Origin: Caballeronia turbans
GTDB taxonomy: Bacteria; Pseudomonadota; Gammaproteobacteria; Burkholderiales; Burkholderiaceae
NCBI GenBank assembly: GCA_001544655.2
Contig: FCOD02000033.1
Location: forward strand, 1 to 64,000
Direction: 5' to 3'
Length of the DNA: 64,000 nucleotides
The notes under the pieces were generated by a model. That model was not told where the DNA came from. It ran no database searches and worked only from the letters and a program-made list of their open reading frames with translations. The position numbers and the translations under genes are program-made. Positions 8,211 through 16,440 of the stretch are shown piece after piece. The stretch's first letter is position 1. Each line of letters starts with the position of its first letter.

Positions 8211-8234
8211 AAAGCCCCGCATTGCGGGGCTTTT
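8211..8234. terminator. Bidirectional terminator between DUF3563 and DUF305 genes
   Basis: AAAGCCCCGC (8211-8220), loop ATT, GCGGGGCTTTT (8224-8234): a 10-bp perfect stem with a T run on the plus strand and A-rich sequence on the other side. It can serve both convergent genes. Confidence 0.88.
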
Positions 8235-8263
8235 GCTTTTCTGCTCGATGCGCGTCGCAGAGT

Positions 8264-8662
8264 TCAATGCTTCGTCGGGTGCTGCTCCACCCACTGCTTC
8301 ATGAACGCGATTTCCTTTTCCTGCGCGGCGATGATGTCTTTCGCCAGCTTGCGGAGCTTCGCGTCCTTGCCGTACTTCAATTCGACCTTCGCCATTTCCA
8401 CCGCACCCTGATGATGCGGAATCATGTGCGCGACGAAATCGCGGTCGGCGTCTCCCGTGTACTCGACGCCAGTCATGCCCGACATCATTTTCTGATCGGC
8501 GGCCTGGAAGGCGGCGGTCGACGAGACGTCCGTGGGCTTCGGCGCGTGCTGTTCCATGTTCATGCCGGGCATCGCATCGCTCGACGGCGCGGCGGGCTGT
8601 GCTATCGCGCATGCGCTAGAGAGGGCGGTGAAGATGGCAAGCGCGATTCGTTTTGATTTCAT
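8264..8662 (-). CDS. DUF305 (CopM-like) exported protein
   Basis: A 132-residue protein with a Sec signal peptide (MKSKRIALAIFTALSSACAIA) and a Met/His-rich segment (MPGMNMEQH) before the four-helix DUF305 domain. The domain shows its signature HMIPHHQGAVEMA. The start was set at 8662, where AGGAGAT precedes the ATG; the frame continues upstream without a ribosome site. DUF305 proteins such as cyanobacterial CopM bind copper in the periplasm, which fits the nearby cueR-copZ block and the metal-binding residues. Direct copper binding here is inferred. Confidence 0.85.
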   Translation of the reverse strand: MKSKRIALAIFTALSSACAIAQPAAPSSDAMPGMNMEQHAPKPTDVSSTAAFQAADQKMMSGMTGVEYTGDADRDFVAHMIPHHQGAVEMAKVELKYGKDAKLRKLAKDIIAAQEKEIAFMKQWVEQHPTKH

Positions 8663-8774
8663 CGTATCTCCTGTGAAGAGGGCGATTGCGAACTGCATAT
8701 GAGTCGGAACGCCTAGCCTAAAGCTTGCCACCGGGGTAAGGTAAAGCAGTTTCGTCTACATAAAAGAGCGCGCG

Positions 8775-9143
8775 ATGCCAGGCCACATCAACACGACGAA
8801 TATTCGCATTCAGGATCGCGTCGCAAGAGCCGCATGGGTTTGCGGCCTGCTCGCCGCAGCGTTGCTCGGCTCGCAATCGACGTTCGCCAAGCCAGGCGGC
8901 GAGCCTCTCGTGCTCGATACGCAAACCGGCATCCATAGCGGCGTGAGCGGAACCGTGCTTCAGAGCGGACCGCTCGGCGGTCCCGGCATGGTGCCGATGG
9001 CAACATTGCCCGGGCCGCCGCAGGAAGCGGAGCCGCCGATCGTGGTTTCGCCCTACGTCGAGTACTCGACCGGGCAGAGCACTGTGCCCGCGCCGCCCGG
9101 GGGAAGCCCCCGCCCACGCGTTCCGCGCACGCCTCGTCCCTGA
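8775..9143 (+). CDS. Exported proline-rich protein of unknown function
   Basis: 122 residues. A charged N-terminus leads to a hydrophobic stretch (about 19-37, AAWVCGLLAAALLGSQSTFA) that looks like a signal peptide cleaved after FA. The mature part has no cysteine, is rich in Gly and Pro, and ends in a basic tail (SPRPRVPRTPRP). I recognise no family. It is divergent from the DUF305 gene and ends 12 bp before the convergent rlmJ stop. An Arg/Pro-rich tail could contact nucleic acid or anionic polymers, but nothing in the sequence decides this. Confidence 0.65.
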   Translation: MPGHINTTNIRIQDRVARAAWVCGLLAAALLGSQSTFAKPGGEPLVLDTQTGIHSGVSGTVLQSGPLGGPGMVPMATLPGPPQEAEPPIVVSPYVEYSTGQSTVPAPPGGSPRPRVPRTPRP

Positions 9144-9155
9144 CGATCGCCCGGT

Positions 9156-10001
9156 TCAGTCCGCGCGATGCTCCAGCTTGAACGACGCGTGCTCGTCCTC
9201 GCCGAGCGCGTTGACGAGATAGGGCAGTGCACCCTTCAATTCTTTCGCCAGCGTGTACGGCGGATTGATCACGAACATGCCGCTGCCGAAGAGGCCGAAG
9301 CCGTCCGTCGGCGGTTTTTTCACAATCAAGGCGGCATGCAGCCAACCCTTCGGCTGGATGGCCTTCAACTGATCGGCGAAGCGCTGCGACTCGATGCGCG
9401 TGACGATCGGATACCAGACCGCGTATGTCCCTGTCGCAAAGCGCTTGATGCTCTCCTCGAGACACGTGAGCGTCCGAGCGTAGTCGCGCTTGTCCTCATA
9501 TGACGGGTCGATCAGCACGAGCGCGCGGCGCGGCGGTGGCGGCAGGAGCGCCTTGATGCCGTCGAAGCCGTCGCCTTCATAGATCATCGCGCGCCGGCCG
9601 GCGTCCCGGAAATTGTGGCGCAGCACGTCGATCTCCGTGCTGTGCAACTCGAAAAGCCGCATGCGATCCTGCTCGCGCATCGTGCGCCAGGCGAGATAGG
9701 GCGAGCCGGGATAAAACTGCAGGCCACCGTCGGGATTCAGTGCATTGACTTCATCGACGTAGTCGGCGAGGAGCGGCGGCAGGTCGTCCCGATCCCGAAG
9801 TTTCCCGATCCCCGTTTGGAACTCCGCGTTTTTCGTCGCGAAGCCTTCAGTGAGCGAGTAGACGCCGGCGCCGGCGTGCGTGTCGATATACCAATACGAT
9901 TTGTCCTTCATGCCGAGATGGCGAAGCATCTGAATGACGATTGCGTGTTTCAGCACATCGGCGTGATTGCCCGCATGAAAGGCGTGACGATAACTGAGCA
10001 T
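9156..10001 (-). CDS. rlmJ: 23S rRNA (adenine2030-N6)-methyltransferase RlmJ
   Basis: 281 residues, the normal length for RlmJ (YhiR), which methylates A2030 of 23S rRNA. The N-terminus MLSYRHAFHAGNHADVLKH is the family signature. The SAM-binding region follows (YIDTHAGAGVYSL) and the catalytic motif is DPSYE near residue 165, replacing the usual N/D-P-P-Y. The gene stands alone, convergent with the proline-rich protein. The 289 bp upstream to bdhA (10002-10290) contain short imperfect dyads and no gene I can support. Confidence 0.95.
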   Translation of the reverse strand: MLSYRHAFHAGNHADVLKHAIVIQMLRHLGMKDKSYWYIDTHAGAGVYSLTEGFATKNAEFQTGIGKLRDRDDLPPLLADYVDEVNALNPDGGLQFYPGSPYLAWRTMREQDRMRLFELHSTEIDVLRHNFRDAGRRAMIYEGDGFDGIKALLPPPPRRALVLIDPSYEDKRDYARTLTCLEESIKRFATGTYAVWYPIVTRIESQRFADQLKAIQPKGWLHAALIVKKPPTDGFGLFGSGMFVINPPYTLAKELKGALPYLVNALGEDEHASFKLEHRAD

Positions 10002-10290
10002 GACAAGAGGCCTGCGCGGGGCGCGAAAAAAACCGGAATGAAAAGGGGCGGGGAAGGGAGCCTATTCTAGCCGACGCCGCCCGGCGCACGAGTCGTGACG
10101 CCCCGCTTACGCTGCGGCGCACTGCATCCTTCATGCACAATAGCCGCTCCCGGACATTCATGAACAGTCGACCGAACGGCATAGGCATTCTCATGTTTCG
10201 CAGGCGTTTTCCTATGCCGAACGGCCAGCTTGATGGTCGTGCCGATGGATGTTGTCATTCCTGATGTCTTCCACTGGATAGGAGGTTCGC

Positions 10291-11085
10291 ATGTCATCAA
10301 ACGGAAAGCTCGACGGCAAAACCGCGGTCGTGACGGGCGCAGCGAGCGGCATCGGCCGGGCGATCGCATTCACGCTCGCGGGCGCGGGCGCTGCGGTTGC
10401 CATCGCAGACCTGAATCAGGCGGGCGCCGACGCCGTCGCCGCGGAAATTCGCGGCAACGGCGGCAAGGCCATCGGTATCGCGATGGACGTGACGAACGAA
10501 GACGCGGTCAATCAGGGCATCGATCGCGTCGCGTCGGAACTCGGCTCGGTGGACATCCTTGTGTCGAATGCGGGCATCCAGATCGTCAATCCGATCGAAA
10601 ACTACGCATACGCCGACTGGAAGAAGATGATGGCGATTCATGTCGATGGCGCGTTCCTCACCACCAAAGCCGCGCTGAGACACATGTACAAGGACGATCG
10701 CGGCGGCGTCGTGATCTACATGGGTTCCGTGCATTCGCACGAGGCGTCGCCGCTCAAGTCGGCGTATGTCACCGCGAAGCACGGCTTGCTCGGCCTCGCG
10801 CGCGTGCTCGCCAAGGAGGGCGCGAAGCATAACGTGCGTTCGCACGTCGTCTGTCCGGGCTTCGTGCGCACGCCGCTCGTCGACAAGCAGATTCCCGAGC
10901 AGGCGAAGGAACTGAAGATCAGCGAAGAGGAAGTCGTCAAGCGCGTGATGCTGGGCGGCACCGTGGACGGCGTGTTCACCACCGTCGAGGACGTCGCGCA
11001 GACCGTGCTCTTTCTGTCCGCGTTCGAAACGGCGGCGCTGACGGGGCAATCGTTCGTCGTGAGCCACGGCTGGTTCATGCAATAA
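10291..11085 (+). CDS. bdhA: 3-hydroxybutyrate dehydrogenase (SDR family)
   Basis: A 264-residue classical SDR with the NAD motif TGAASGIG at the N-terminus, the NAGI segment, catalytic Ser-Tyr-Lys (SAYVTAKH) and the conserved [10 protein letters not shown] region. Overall it resembles D-3-hydroxybutyrate dehydrogenase, which oxidises 3-hydroxybutyrate to acetoacetate during polyhydroxybutyrate breakdown. GGAGG precedes the ATG. The patatin gene follows after 15 bp, so the two are probably cotranscribed and may act together in storage-polymer or lipid turnover. Other SDR substrates cannot be excluded by sequence alone. Confidence 0.85.
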   Translation: MSSNGKLDGKTAVVTGAASGIGRAIAFTLAGAGAAVAIADLNQAGADAVAAEIRGNGGKAIGIAMDVTNEDAVNQGIDRVASELGSVDILVSNAGIQIVNPIENYAYADWKKMMAIHVDGAFLTTKAALRHMYKDDRGGVVIYMGSVHSHEASPLKSAYVTAKHGLLGLARVLAKEGAKHNVRSHVVCPGFVRTPLVDKQIPEQAKELKISEEEVVKRVMLGGTVDGVFTTVEDVAQTVLFLSAFETAALTGQSFVVSHGWFMQ

Positions 11086-11100
11086 GGGAGACGACGGGCA

Positions 11101-12345
11101 ATGTCGGAAATCGAGAACGAAGACACGCTACGTCGGGGCAATGCCAGGAAAGCAACGAACGATGCCGCGTCCGCATCCGTCGTGGAACGCGCGCCGTCCC
11201 GCATCCACTTGCCGCCCTACGAGACGATCGCGCTGATGCTGCAGGGCGGAGGCGCGCTCGGCGCCTATCAGGCGGGCGTCTATCAAGGGCTCCACGAGGC
11301 GGATATTCATCCGAACTGGATCGCCGGCATCTCGATCGGCTCGCTCAACACGGCGATCATCGCGGGTAATGCGCCGGAGCATCGCGTGACGCGTCTCCTG
11401 GAATTCTGGGAGACGATCTGTCAGCCGGCATACGGTTTTCCTTTGCCAGCCTTCGTCGAGCGCGCGCTTTTCGATTCCGCCGATGAGATTCGCAAGGCGT
11501 TCACCGCGATGCAGGCATTCGGCGCGGTCGTCGAAGGGCAGAAGGGTTTTTTCGTTCCGCGCTTTCCGCCGCCGTCGCCGATCGCGTCGAGCTCGCCGCA
11601 AACCGCGAGCTACTACGACACGACGCCGCTCAAGGCCACGCTCGAGCGTCTTTGCGATTTCGATCGGATCAACTCCGGCGAGACCCGCGTCTCGGTCGGC
11701 GCCGTGAACGTCGCGACCGGCAATTTCGCCTATTTCGACAACACGCAGGTCGAGTTGCGCGCCGAGCATTTCATCGCATCGGGCGCCTTGCCGCCGGGTT
11801 TCGCCGCAGTCGAGATCGATGGCCAGTTCTACTGGGACGGCGGCCTCATGTCGAACACGCCGCTCTACGAGATCGCGCAGGCAACGCCGCGGCGCGACAC
11901 GCTCGCCTTCCAGGTCGATCTGTGGAGCGCGCGCGGGCCGGTGCCGGACAGCATCGTCGATGTCATGGGACGCGTGAAGGACGTGCAGTTTTCGAGCCGC
12001 ACGCGCCTCGTCACGGATCAGATGCAGCGCTCGCAGCGCTACCGCAATGTCCTGCAGCACGTGCTCGACCTCGTGCCCGAAGAGGTTCGCAAGAATGATG
12101 AATGGTGCAGGCTTGCCGCCGAACTGGCGTGCTCGAAGCGCTACAACATCGTTCATCTGATCTACCGGCAAAAGGAATACGAGGGCCATTACAAGGACTA
12201 CCAGTTCGGCCTCTCGACGATGCGGGAACACTGGGAAAGCGGTCTCGCCGATATGCGCCGCACGCTTGCGCATCGCGACTGGCTCGACATGCCTAACGGC
12301 GAATCGCGTTTCATCACACACGACATCCATCGCGACGAGCAATGA
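11101..12345 (+). CDS. Patatin-like phospholipase (DUF3734 type)
   Basis: 414 residues. The patatin domain starts near residue 45 with the oxyanion loop LQGGGALGAYQAGVY, then the nucleophile elbow GISIGS and the catalytic DGG (WDGGLMSNTP), giving a Ser-Asp dyad. The C-terminal part resembles the DUF3734 extension found after patatin domains. No signal peptide is visible, so the enzyme is probably cytoplasmic or peripheral. A ribosome site (GGGAGA) and the 15-bp gap to bdhA support an operon. A lipase or granule-associated depolymerase role in PHB metabolism is a reasonable guess, unproven. Confidence 0.88.
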   Translation: MSEIENEDTLRRGNARKATNDAASASVVERAPSRIHLPPYETIALMLQGGGALGAYQAGVYQGLHEADIHPNWIAGISIGSLNTAIIAGNAPEHRVTRLLEFWETICQPAYGFPLPAFVERALFDSADEIRKAFTAMQAFGAVVEGQKGFFVPRFPPPSPIASSSPQTASYYDTTPLKATLERLCDFDRINSGETRVSVGAVNVATGNFAYFDNTQVELRAEHFIASGALPPGFAAVEIDGQFYWDGGLMSNTPLYEIAQATPRRDTLAFQVDLWSARGPVPDSIVDVMGRVKDVQFSSRTRLVTDQMQRSQRYRNVLQHVLDLVPEEVRKNDEWCRLAAELACSKRYNIVHLIYRQKEYEGHYKDYQFGLSTMREHWESGLADMRRTLAHRDWLDMPNGESRFITHDIHRDEQ

Positions 12346-12462
12346 ATGCGTTCCGCACCGCCCGATTGGGCGGGAAAGTGTGCCACTTTGTATAATCGCG
12401 CACGCATTCCGGCGGCTTGCCTCGGCGACGTCGCCGGGCGTCACGACTCTTTCCGGCTTTAG

Positions 12463-12945
<483 letters not shown>

Positions 12946-13015
12946 CGGCCATCGCCCGACGGCCCGCCGTGCGAGTGCGAAAAAACCAATTAAAAAGCTA
13001 CTTATCTCGTCCGGG

Positions 13016-13040
13016 ATACTTGACTAAAACTGTGGGATAT
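13016..13040 (+). promoter_or_regulatory. IscR type-1-like site 1
   Basis: 25 bp, ATACTTGACTAAAAC followed by TGTGGGATAT, matching the E. coli type-1 IscR consensus at 22 of 25 positions by my count. It includes the -35 hexamer TTGACT (13020-13025), so bound [2Fe-2S]-IscR would block the iscR promoter and give negative autoregulation. Confidence 0.75.
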
Positions 13041-13047
13041 TTATACT
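13020..13047 (+). promoter_or_regulatory. Promoter of the isc operon
   Basis: TTGACT (13020-13025) and TATACT (13042-13047) are separated by 16 bp, about 40 bp before the iscR ATG. Both hexamers lie within or against the two IscR-type sites. Confidence 0.75.
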
Positions 13048-13067
13048 TGACGAAAATCATCGAGTAT
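13043..13067 (+). promoter_or_regulatory. IscR type-1-like site 2
   Basis: A second 25-bp site, ATACTTGACGAAAAT followed by CATCGAGTAT, also matches at 22 of 25 positions. It starts 27 bp after site 1, covers the -10 end and the probable transcription start, and places two IscR dimers side by side. Confidence 0.75.
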
Positions 13068-13085
13068 TAGCGGTAGCCCCCAATT

Positions 13086-13613
13086 ATGAGACTCACCACG
13101 AAAGGCCGTTTCGCCGTAACGGCGATGATCGACCTGGCGTTGCGCCAGGAGCAGGGCCCGGTGACGCTGGCAGGCATCAGTCAGCGCCAGCGCATCTCGC
13201 TTTCATATCTCGAACAGCTCTTCGGCAAGCTGCGGCGGCATGAGATCGTCGAATCGGTTCGCGGACCGGGCGGCGGTTACAACCTTGCGCGCCGTGCGGA
13301 GAACGTCACGGTGGCCGACATCATCATCGCGGTCGACGAGCCGATCGACGCCACGCAATGCGGCGGCAAGGGCACGTGTGAAGGCACGAAGCAGCACGAC
13401 GGCCACTGCATGACGCACGAGCTCTGGGCGACGCTCAACCAGAAGATGGTCGAGTATCTCGATTCCGTCTCGTTGAAGGATCTGGTCGACCAGCAGCGCG
13501 CACGCGAAGGTTCGTCGGCGGTCCTGCGCGACCGGCGCGCCGAGTCGGCTGGCGTCGAGGCCGCGCGCGTCGCGCCCAAGGGGCCGAATTCCATTTTCAA
13601 CCTGGCCGGATGA
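13086..13613 (+). CDS. iscR: Iron-sulfur cluster sensor and repressor IscR
   Basis: A 175-residue Rrf2-family regulator. The winged helix occupies about residues 1-60 ([19 protein letters not shown]). The cluster-binding loop has cysteines 92, 98 and 108 with a CMTH motif; E. coli uses Cys92, Cys98, Cys104 and His107, so the last spacing is 4 residues longer. IscR with a [2Fe-2S] cluster represses its own operon. Two matching sites lie directly upstream. It is the first gene of iscR-iscS-iscU-iscA. The start has no strong ribosome site, but the N-terminus is that of the family. Confidence 0.95.
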   Translation: MRLTTKGRFAVTAMIDLALRQEQGPVTLAGISQRQRISLSYLEQLFGKLRRHEIVESVRGPGGGYNLARRAENVTVADIIIAVDEPIDATQCGGKGTCEGTKQHDGHCMTHELWATLNQKMVEYLDSVSLKDLVDQQRAREGSSAVLRDRRAESAGVEAARVAPKGPNSIFNLAG

Positions 13614-13699
13614 CATTGAACGCTGCGCCGGCACGAGAGCCGGGCGCGCAGATAGAAGCATCACAGCCAAGAGCTTTGACCGATTTCCCGGAGCGACTG

Positions 13700-14923
13700 A
13701 TGAACAACGATATTCCCCACCTGCCCATTTACATGGACTACAGCGCGACGACCCCCGTCGATCCGCGCGTGGTGGACAAGATGATCCCGTATCTTCGCGA
13801 GCAGTTCGGCAATCCGGCCTCGCGCAGCCACCAGTACGGCTGGGATGCGGAGCGTGCGGTCGAGGAAGCGCGCGAGAACGTCGCGGCGCTCGTCAACTGC
13901 GACCCGCGCGAAATCATCTGGACGTCGGGTGCAACGGAATCGGACAACCTCGCGATCAAGGGCGCCGCGCACTTCTACAAGAGCAAGGGCAAGCACATCA
14001 TCACCGTGAAGACCGAGCACAAGGCCGTGCTCGACACCACGCGTGAGCTGGAGCGAGAAGGTTACGAAGTCACGTATCTCGACGTGAAGGACGACGGTCT
14101 CATCGATCTGGACAAGTTCAAGGCGGCGATCCGCCCGGACACGATCCTCGTCTCGGTGATGAGCGTGAACAACGAGATCGGCGTGATTCAGGACATCGAG
14201 GCGATCGGCGAGATCACGCGTGAGAAGGGCATCATTTTCCACGTCGATGCGGCGCAGGCCACCGGCAAGATCGAAATCGACCTGCAAAAGCTCAAGGTCG
14301 ACCTGATGTCGTTCTCGGCGCACAAGACGTACGGCCCGAAGGGCATCGGCGCGCTGTACGTGCGCCGCAAGCCGCGCGTGCGCATCGAGGCGCAGATGCA
14401 CGGCGGCGGTCACGAGCGCGGCATGCGTTCGGGCACGCTCGCGACGCATCAGATCGTCGGCATGGGCGAGGCGTTTCGCATCGCGCGTGAAGAAATGGCA
14501 ACGGAAAACGAGCGCATCCGCATGTTGCGCGACCGTCTGCTGAGAGGCCTGAAGGACATGGAAGAGGTGTACGTCAACGGCGACATGGAACGCCGTGTGC
14601 CGCACAACCTCAATATCAGCTTCAATTTCGTCGAGGGTGAATCGTTGATCATGGCGGTGAAGGATGTCGCGGTGTCGTCGGGATCGGCGTGCACGTCGGC
14701 ATCGCTGGAGCCGTCGTATGTGCTGCGTGCGCTCGGTCGCAACGACGAACTCGCGCACAGCTCGATCCGCTTCACGGTCGGCCGCTTCACCACCGAGCAG
14801 GATGTCGACTACGTGATCAACCTGCTGAAGACCAAGATCGCAAAGCTGCGCGATCTGTCGCCGCTCTGGGAAATGCACAAGGACGGCATCGACATCTCGA
14901 CCATCCAGTGGGCCGCGCACTGA
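13700..14923 (+). CDS. iscS: Cysteine desulfurase IscS
   Basis: 407 residues, the usual IscS length. This PLP enzyme removes sulfur from cysteine for cluster assembly and tRNA thiolation. The PLP lysine is in [12 protein letters not shown], and the mobile catalytic cysteine is in [17 protein letters not shown]. The frame is open from 13610, overlapping iscR, but ATG 13700 matches the family N-terminus ([16 protein letters not shown]) and is preceded by CGGAG. It lies between iscR and iscU and donates sulfur to the IscU scaffold. Confidence 0.97.
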   Translation: MNNDIPHLPIYMDYSATTPVDPRVVDKMIPYLREQFGNPASRSHQYGWDAERAVEEARENVAALVNCDPREIIWTSGATESDNLAIKGAAHFYKSKGKHIITVKTEHKAVLDTTRELEREGYEVTYLDVKDDGLIDLDKFKAAIRPDTILVSVMSVNNEIGVIQDIEAIGEITREKGIIFHVDAAQATGKIEIDLQKLKVDLMSFSAHKTYGPKGIGALYVRRKPRVRIEAQMHGGGHERGMRSGTLATHQIVGMGEAFRIAREEMATENERIRMLRDRLLRGLKDMEEVYVNGDMERRVPHNLNISFNFVEGESLIMAVKDVAVSSGSACTSASLEPSYVLRALGRNDELAHSSIRFTVGRFTTEQDVDYVINLLKTKIAKLRDLSPLWEMHKDGIDISTIQWAAH

Positions 14924-14959
14924 GCGACGCGCGTCACCGAATAAAGGAGAGTTTGAATC

Positions 14960-15388
14960 ATGGCTTATAGCGACAAGGTTCTGGACCACTACGAAAACCC
15001 GCGTAACGTTGGCTCGTTCTCGAAGGACGACGACACCGTCGGCACCGGCATGGTCGGCGCGCCGGCGTGCGGCGACGTGATGAAGCTGCAGATCCGCGTG
15101 GGCGCGGATGGCGTGATCGAGGACGCGAAGTTCAAGACCTACGGCTGCGGCTCGGCGATCGCATCGAGTTCGCTCGTCACCGAATGGGTGAAGGGCAAGA
15201 CGCTGGATCAGGCACTGACGATCAAGAACACGCAGATCGCCGAGGAACTGGCGCTGCCGCCTGTGAAGATCCACTGCTCGATTCTCGCGGAAGACGCGAT
15301 CAAGGCAGCGGTTGCCGATTACAAGCAGCGTCATGGCGTCGCGGCGCCCGAAGCGCAGGCAGTGGAAGCGAAACAGCACGCGGCGTAA
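14960..15388 (+). CDS. iscU: Iron-sulfur cluster scaffold IscU
   Basis: 142 residues. The three cluster cysteines are at GAPACGD, YGCGSA and IHCS, and the LPPVK motif recognised by HscA precedes the third. The C-terminus carries a tail of about 15 residues ([17 protein letters not shown]) beyond the E. coli protein. AAAGGAGAG precedes the ATG. It receives sulfur from IscS and passes clusters on with the help of HscA and HscB, both encoded downstream. Confidence 0.97.
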   Translation: MAYSDKVLDHYENPRNVGSFSKDDDTVGTGMVGAPACGDVMKLQIRVGADGVIEDAKFKTYGCGSAIASSSLVTEWVKGKTLDQALTIKNTQIAEELALPPVKIHCSILAEDAIKAAVADYKQRHGVAAPEAQAVEAKQHAA

Positions 15389-15468
15389 CGACTGAAGCGA
15401 GCGCCGCGCATGAGCGCGGCGCCGCGATGAGCCGGCGAAGCACGGTAAAGCGAAGAGAAGCGAAGACT

Positions 15469-15792
15469 ATGGCAATCACGTTGACGGATAAAGCGGCACA
15501 GCACGTGCAGAAGTATCTGATGCGGCGCGGCAAGGGCGTCGGCCTGCGGCTGGGCGTGCGCACGACGGGCTGTTCGGGTCTGGCGTACAAGCTCGAATAT
15601 GTCGATGAACTCGCGCCCGAAGACACCGTGTTCGAGACGGCGGGCGTGAAGATCGTGATCGATCCGAAAAGTCTTCCGTATCTCGACGGCACCGAGCTGG
15701 ACTTCGCCCGCGAAGGTCTGAACGAAGGCTTCAAGTTCAACAACCCGAACGCGAAGGACGAGTGCGGCTGCGGCGAATCGTTCCGCGTTTGA
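15469..15792 (+). CDS. iscA: A-type iron-sulfur carrier IscA
   Basis: 107 residues. The three conserved cysteines of the A-type family are present: TTGCSGLAY near residue 35, and CGC near the C-terminus (DECGCGESF). I used the ATG at 15469, which gives the normal family length; the frame is open far upstream as a shadow of iscU. It delivers Fe-S clusters or iron to target proteins. An intrinsic terminator begins 31 bp after its stop. Confidence 0.96.
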   Translation: MAITLTDKAAQHVQKYLMRRGKGVGLRLGVRTTGCSGLAYKLEYVDELAPEDTVFETAGVKIVIDPKSLPYLDGTELDFAREGLNEGFKFNNPNAKDECGCGESFRV

Positions 15793-15822
15793 CGCGAATC
15801 ACGCCGGCGGTATCGGCAAAAG

Positions 15823-15844
15823 AGGCGGCGCGTGCCGCCTTTTT
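15823..15844 (+). terminator. Intrinsic terminator inside the isc cluster
   Basis: AGGCGGC (15823-15829), loop GCGT, GCCGCCT (15834-15840) and T4: a compact stem followed by a short T run, between iscA and hscB. It probably reduces transcription of hscBA-fdx-iscX compared with iscRSUA. Confidence 0.7.
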
Positions 15845-15873
15845 CATTCGCACACTGAAACCATAGACATAGC

Positions 15874-16404
15874 ATGGCCTCGCTCACCGACAGTCACTTC
15901 GATCTCTTCGATCTGCCGCGAACCTTCGCCGTCGATCCGCAGAAGCTCGACGACGCATATCGCACCGTGCAGGCGCAAGTGCATCCGGATCGTTTCGCCG
16001 CGGCGGGCGACGCGCAGAAACGTATCGCGATGCAATGGGCCACGCACGCGAACGAGGCCTATCAGACGCTGCGCGATCCCCTCAGGCGCGCGCGCTATAT
16101 GCTGTCGCAGCGCGGCATCGACGTCGGCGCGGAGAACAACACTGCGATGGAGCCCGCCTTCCTCATGCAGCAGATGGAATGGCGCGAAAATATCGAGGAT
16201 GCCGCGAACGCGAAGAACATCGGCGCGCTCGAAGCGCTGCTCGACGAATTGCGTGAGGAAGAGCGCGTGCGTTTCACGAAGCTCGAGGCGCTGATCGACA
16301 GCGGTTCCGATCAGGCCGCGGGCGAGGCGGTACGGCAGTTGATGTTCATCGAACGCGTGGCTCATGAAATCGGCACGCAAATCGAACGGCTGGAACACGC
16401 GTAA
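15874..16404 (+). CDS. hscB: Fe-S co-chaperone HscB (J-domain)
   Basis: 176 residues. The N-terminal J domain (about 1-75) has the essential HPD motif (VHPDRF), and a C-terminal helical domain follows that in homologues binds IscU. HscB presents IscU to HscA and stimulates its ATPase. It follows the small terminator after iscA and precedes hscA by 36 bp, the conserved order. Length and motif agree with the E. coli protein. Confidence 0.96.
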   Translation: MASLTDSHFDLFDLPRTFAVDPQKLDDAYRTVQAQVHPDRFAAAGDAQKRIAMQWATHANEAYQTLRDPLRRARYMLSQRGIDVGAENNTAMEPAFLMQQMEWRENIEDAANAKNIGALEALLDELREEERVRFTKLEALIDSGSDQAAGEAVRQLMFIERVAHEIGTQIERLEHA

Positions 16405-16440
16405 GACGAGTCAGCCGCACCCAACCCCATAAGACCAAAG

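Noticed and set aside
13610-13699. N-terminal extension of IscS
   Set aside because: It overlaps the iscR stop and lacks similarity to IscS; ATG 13700 gives the standard length.
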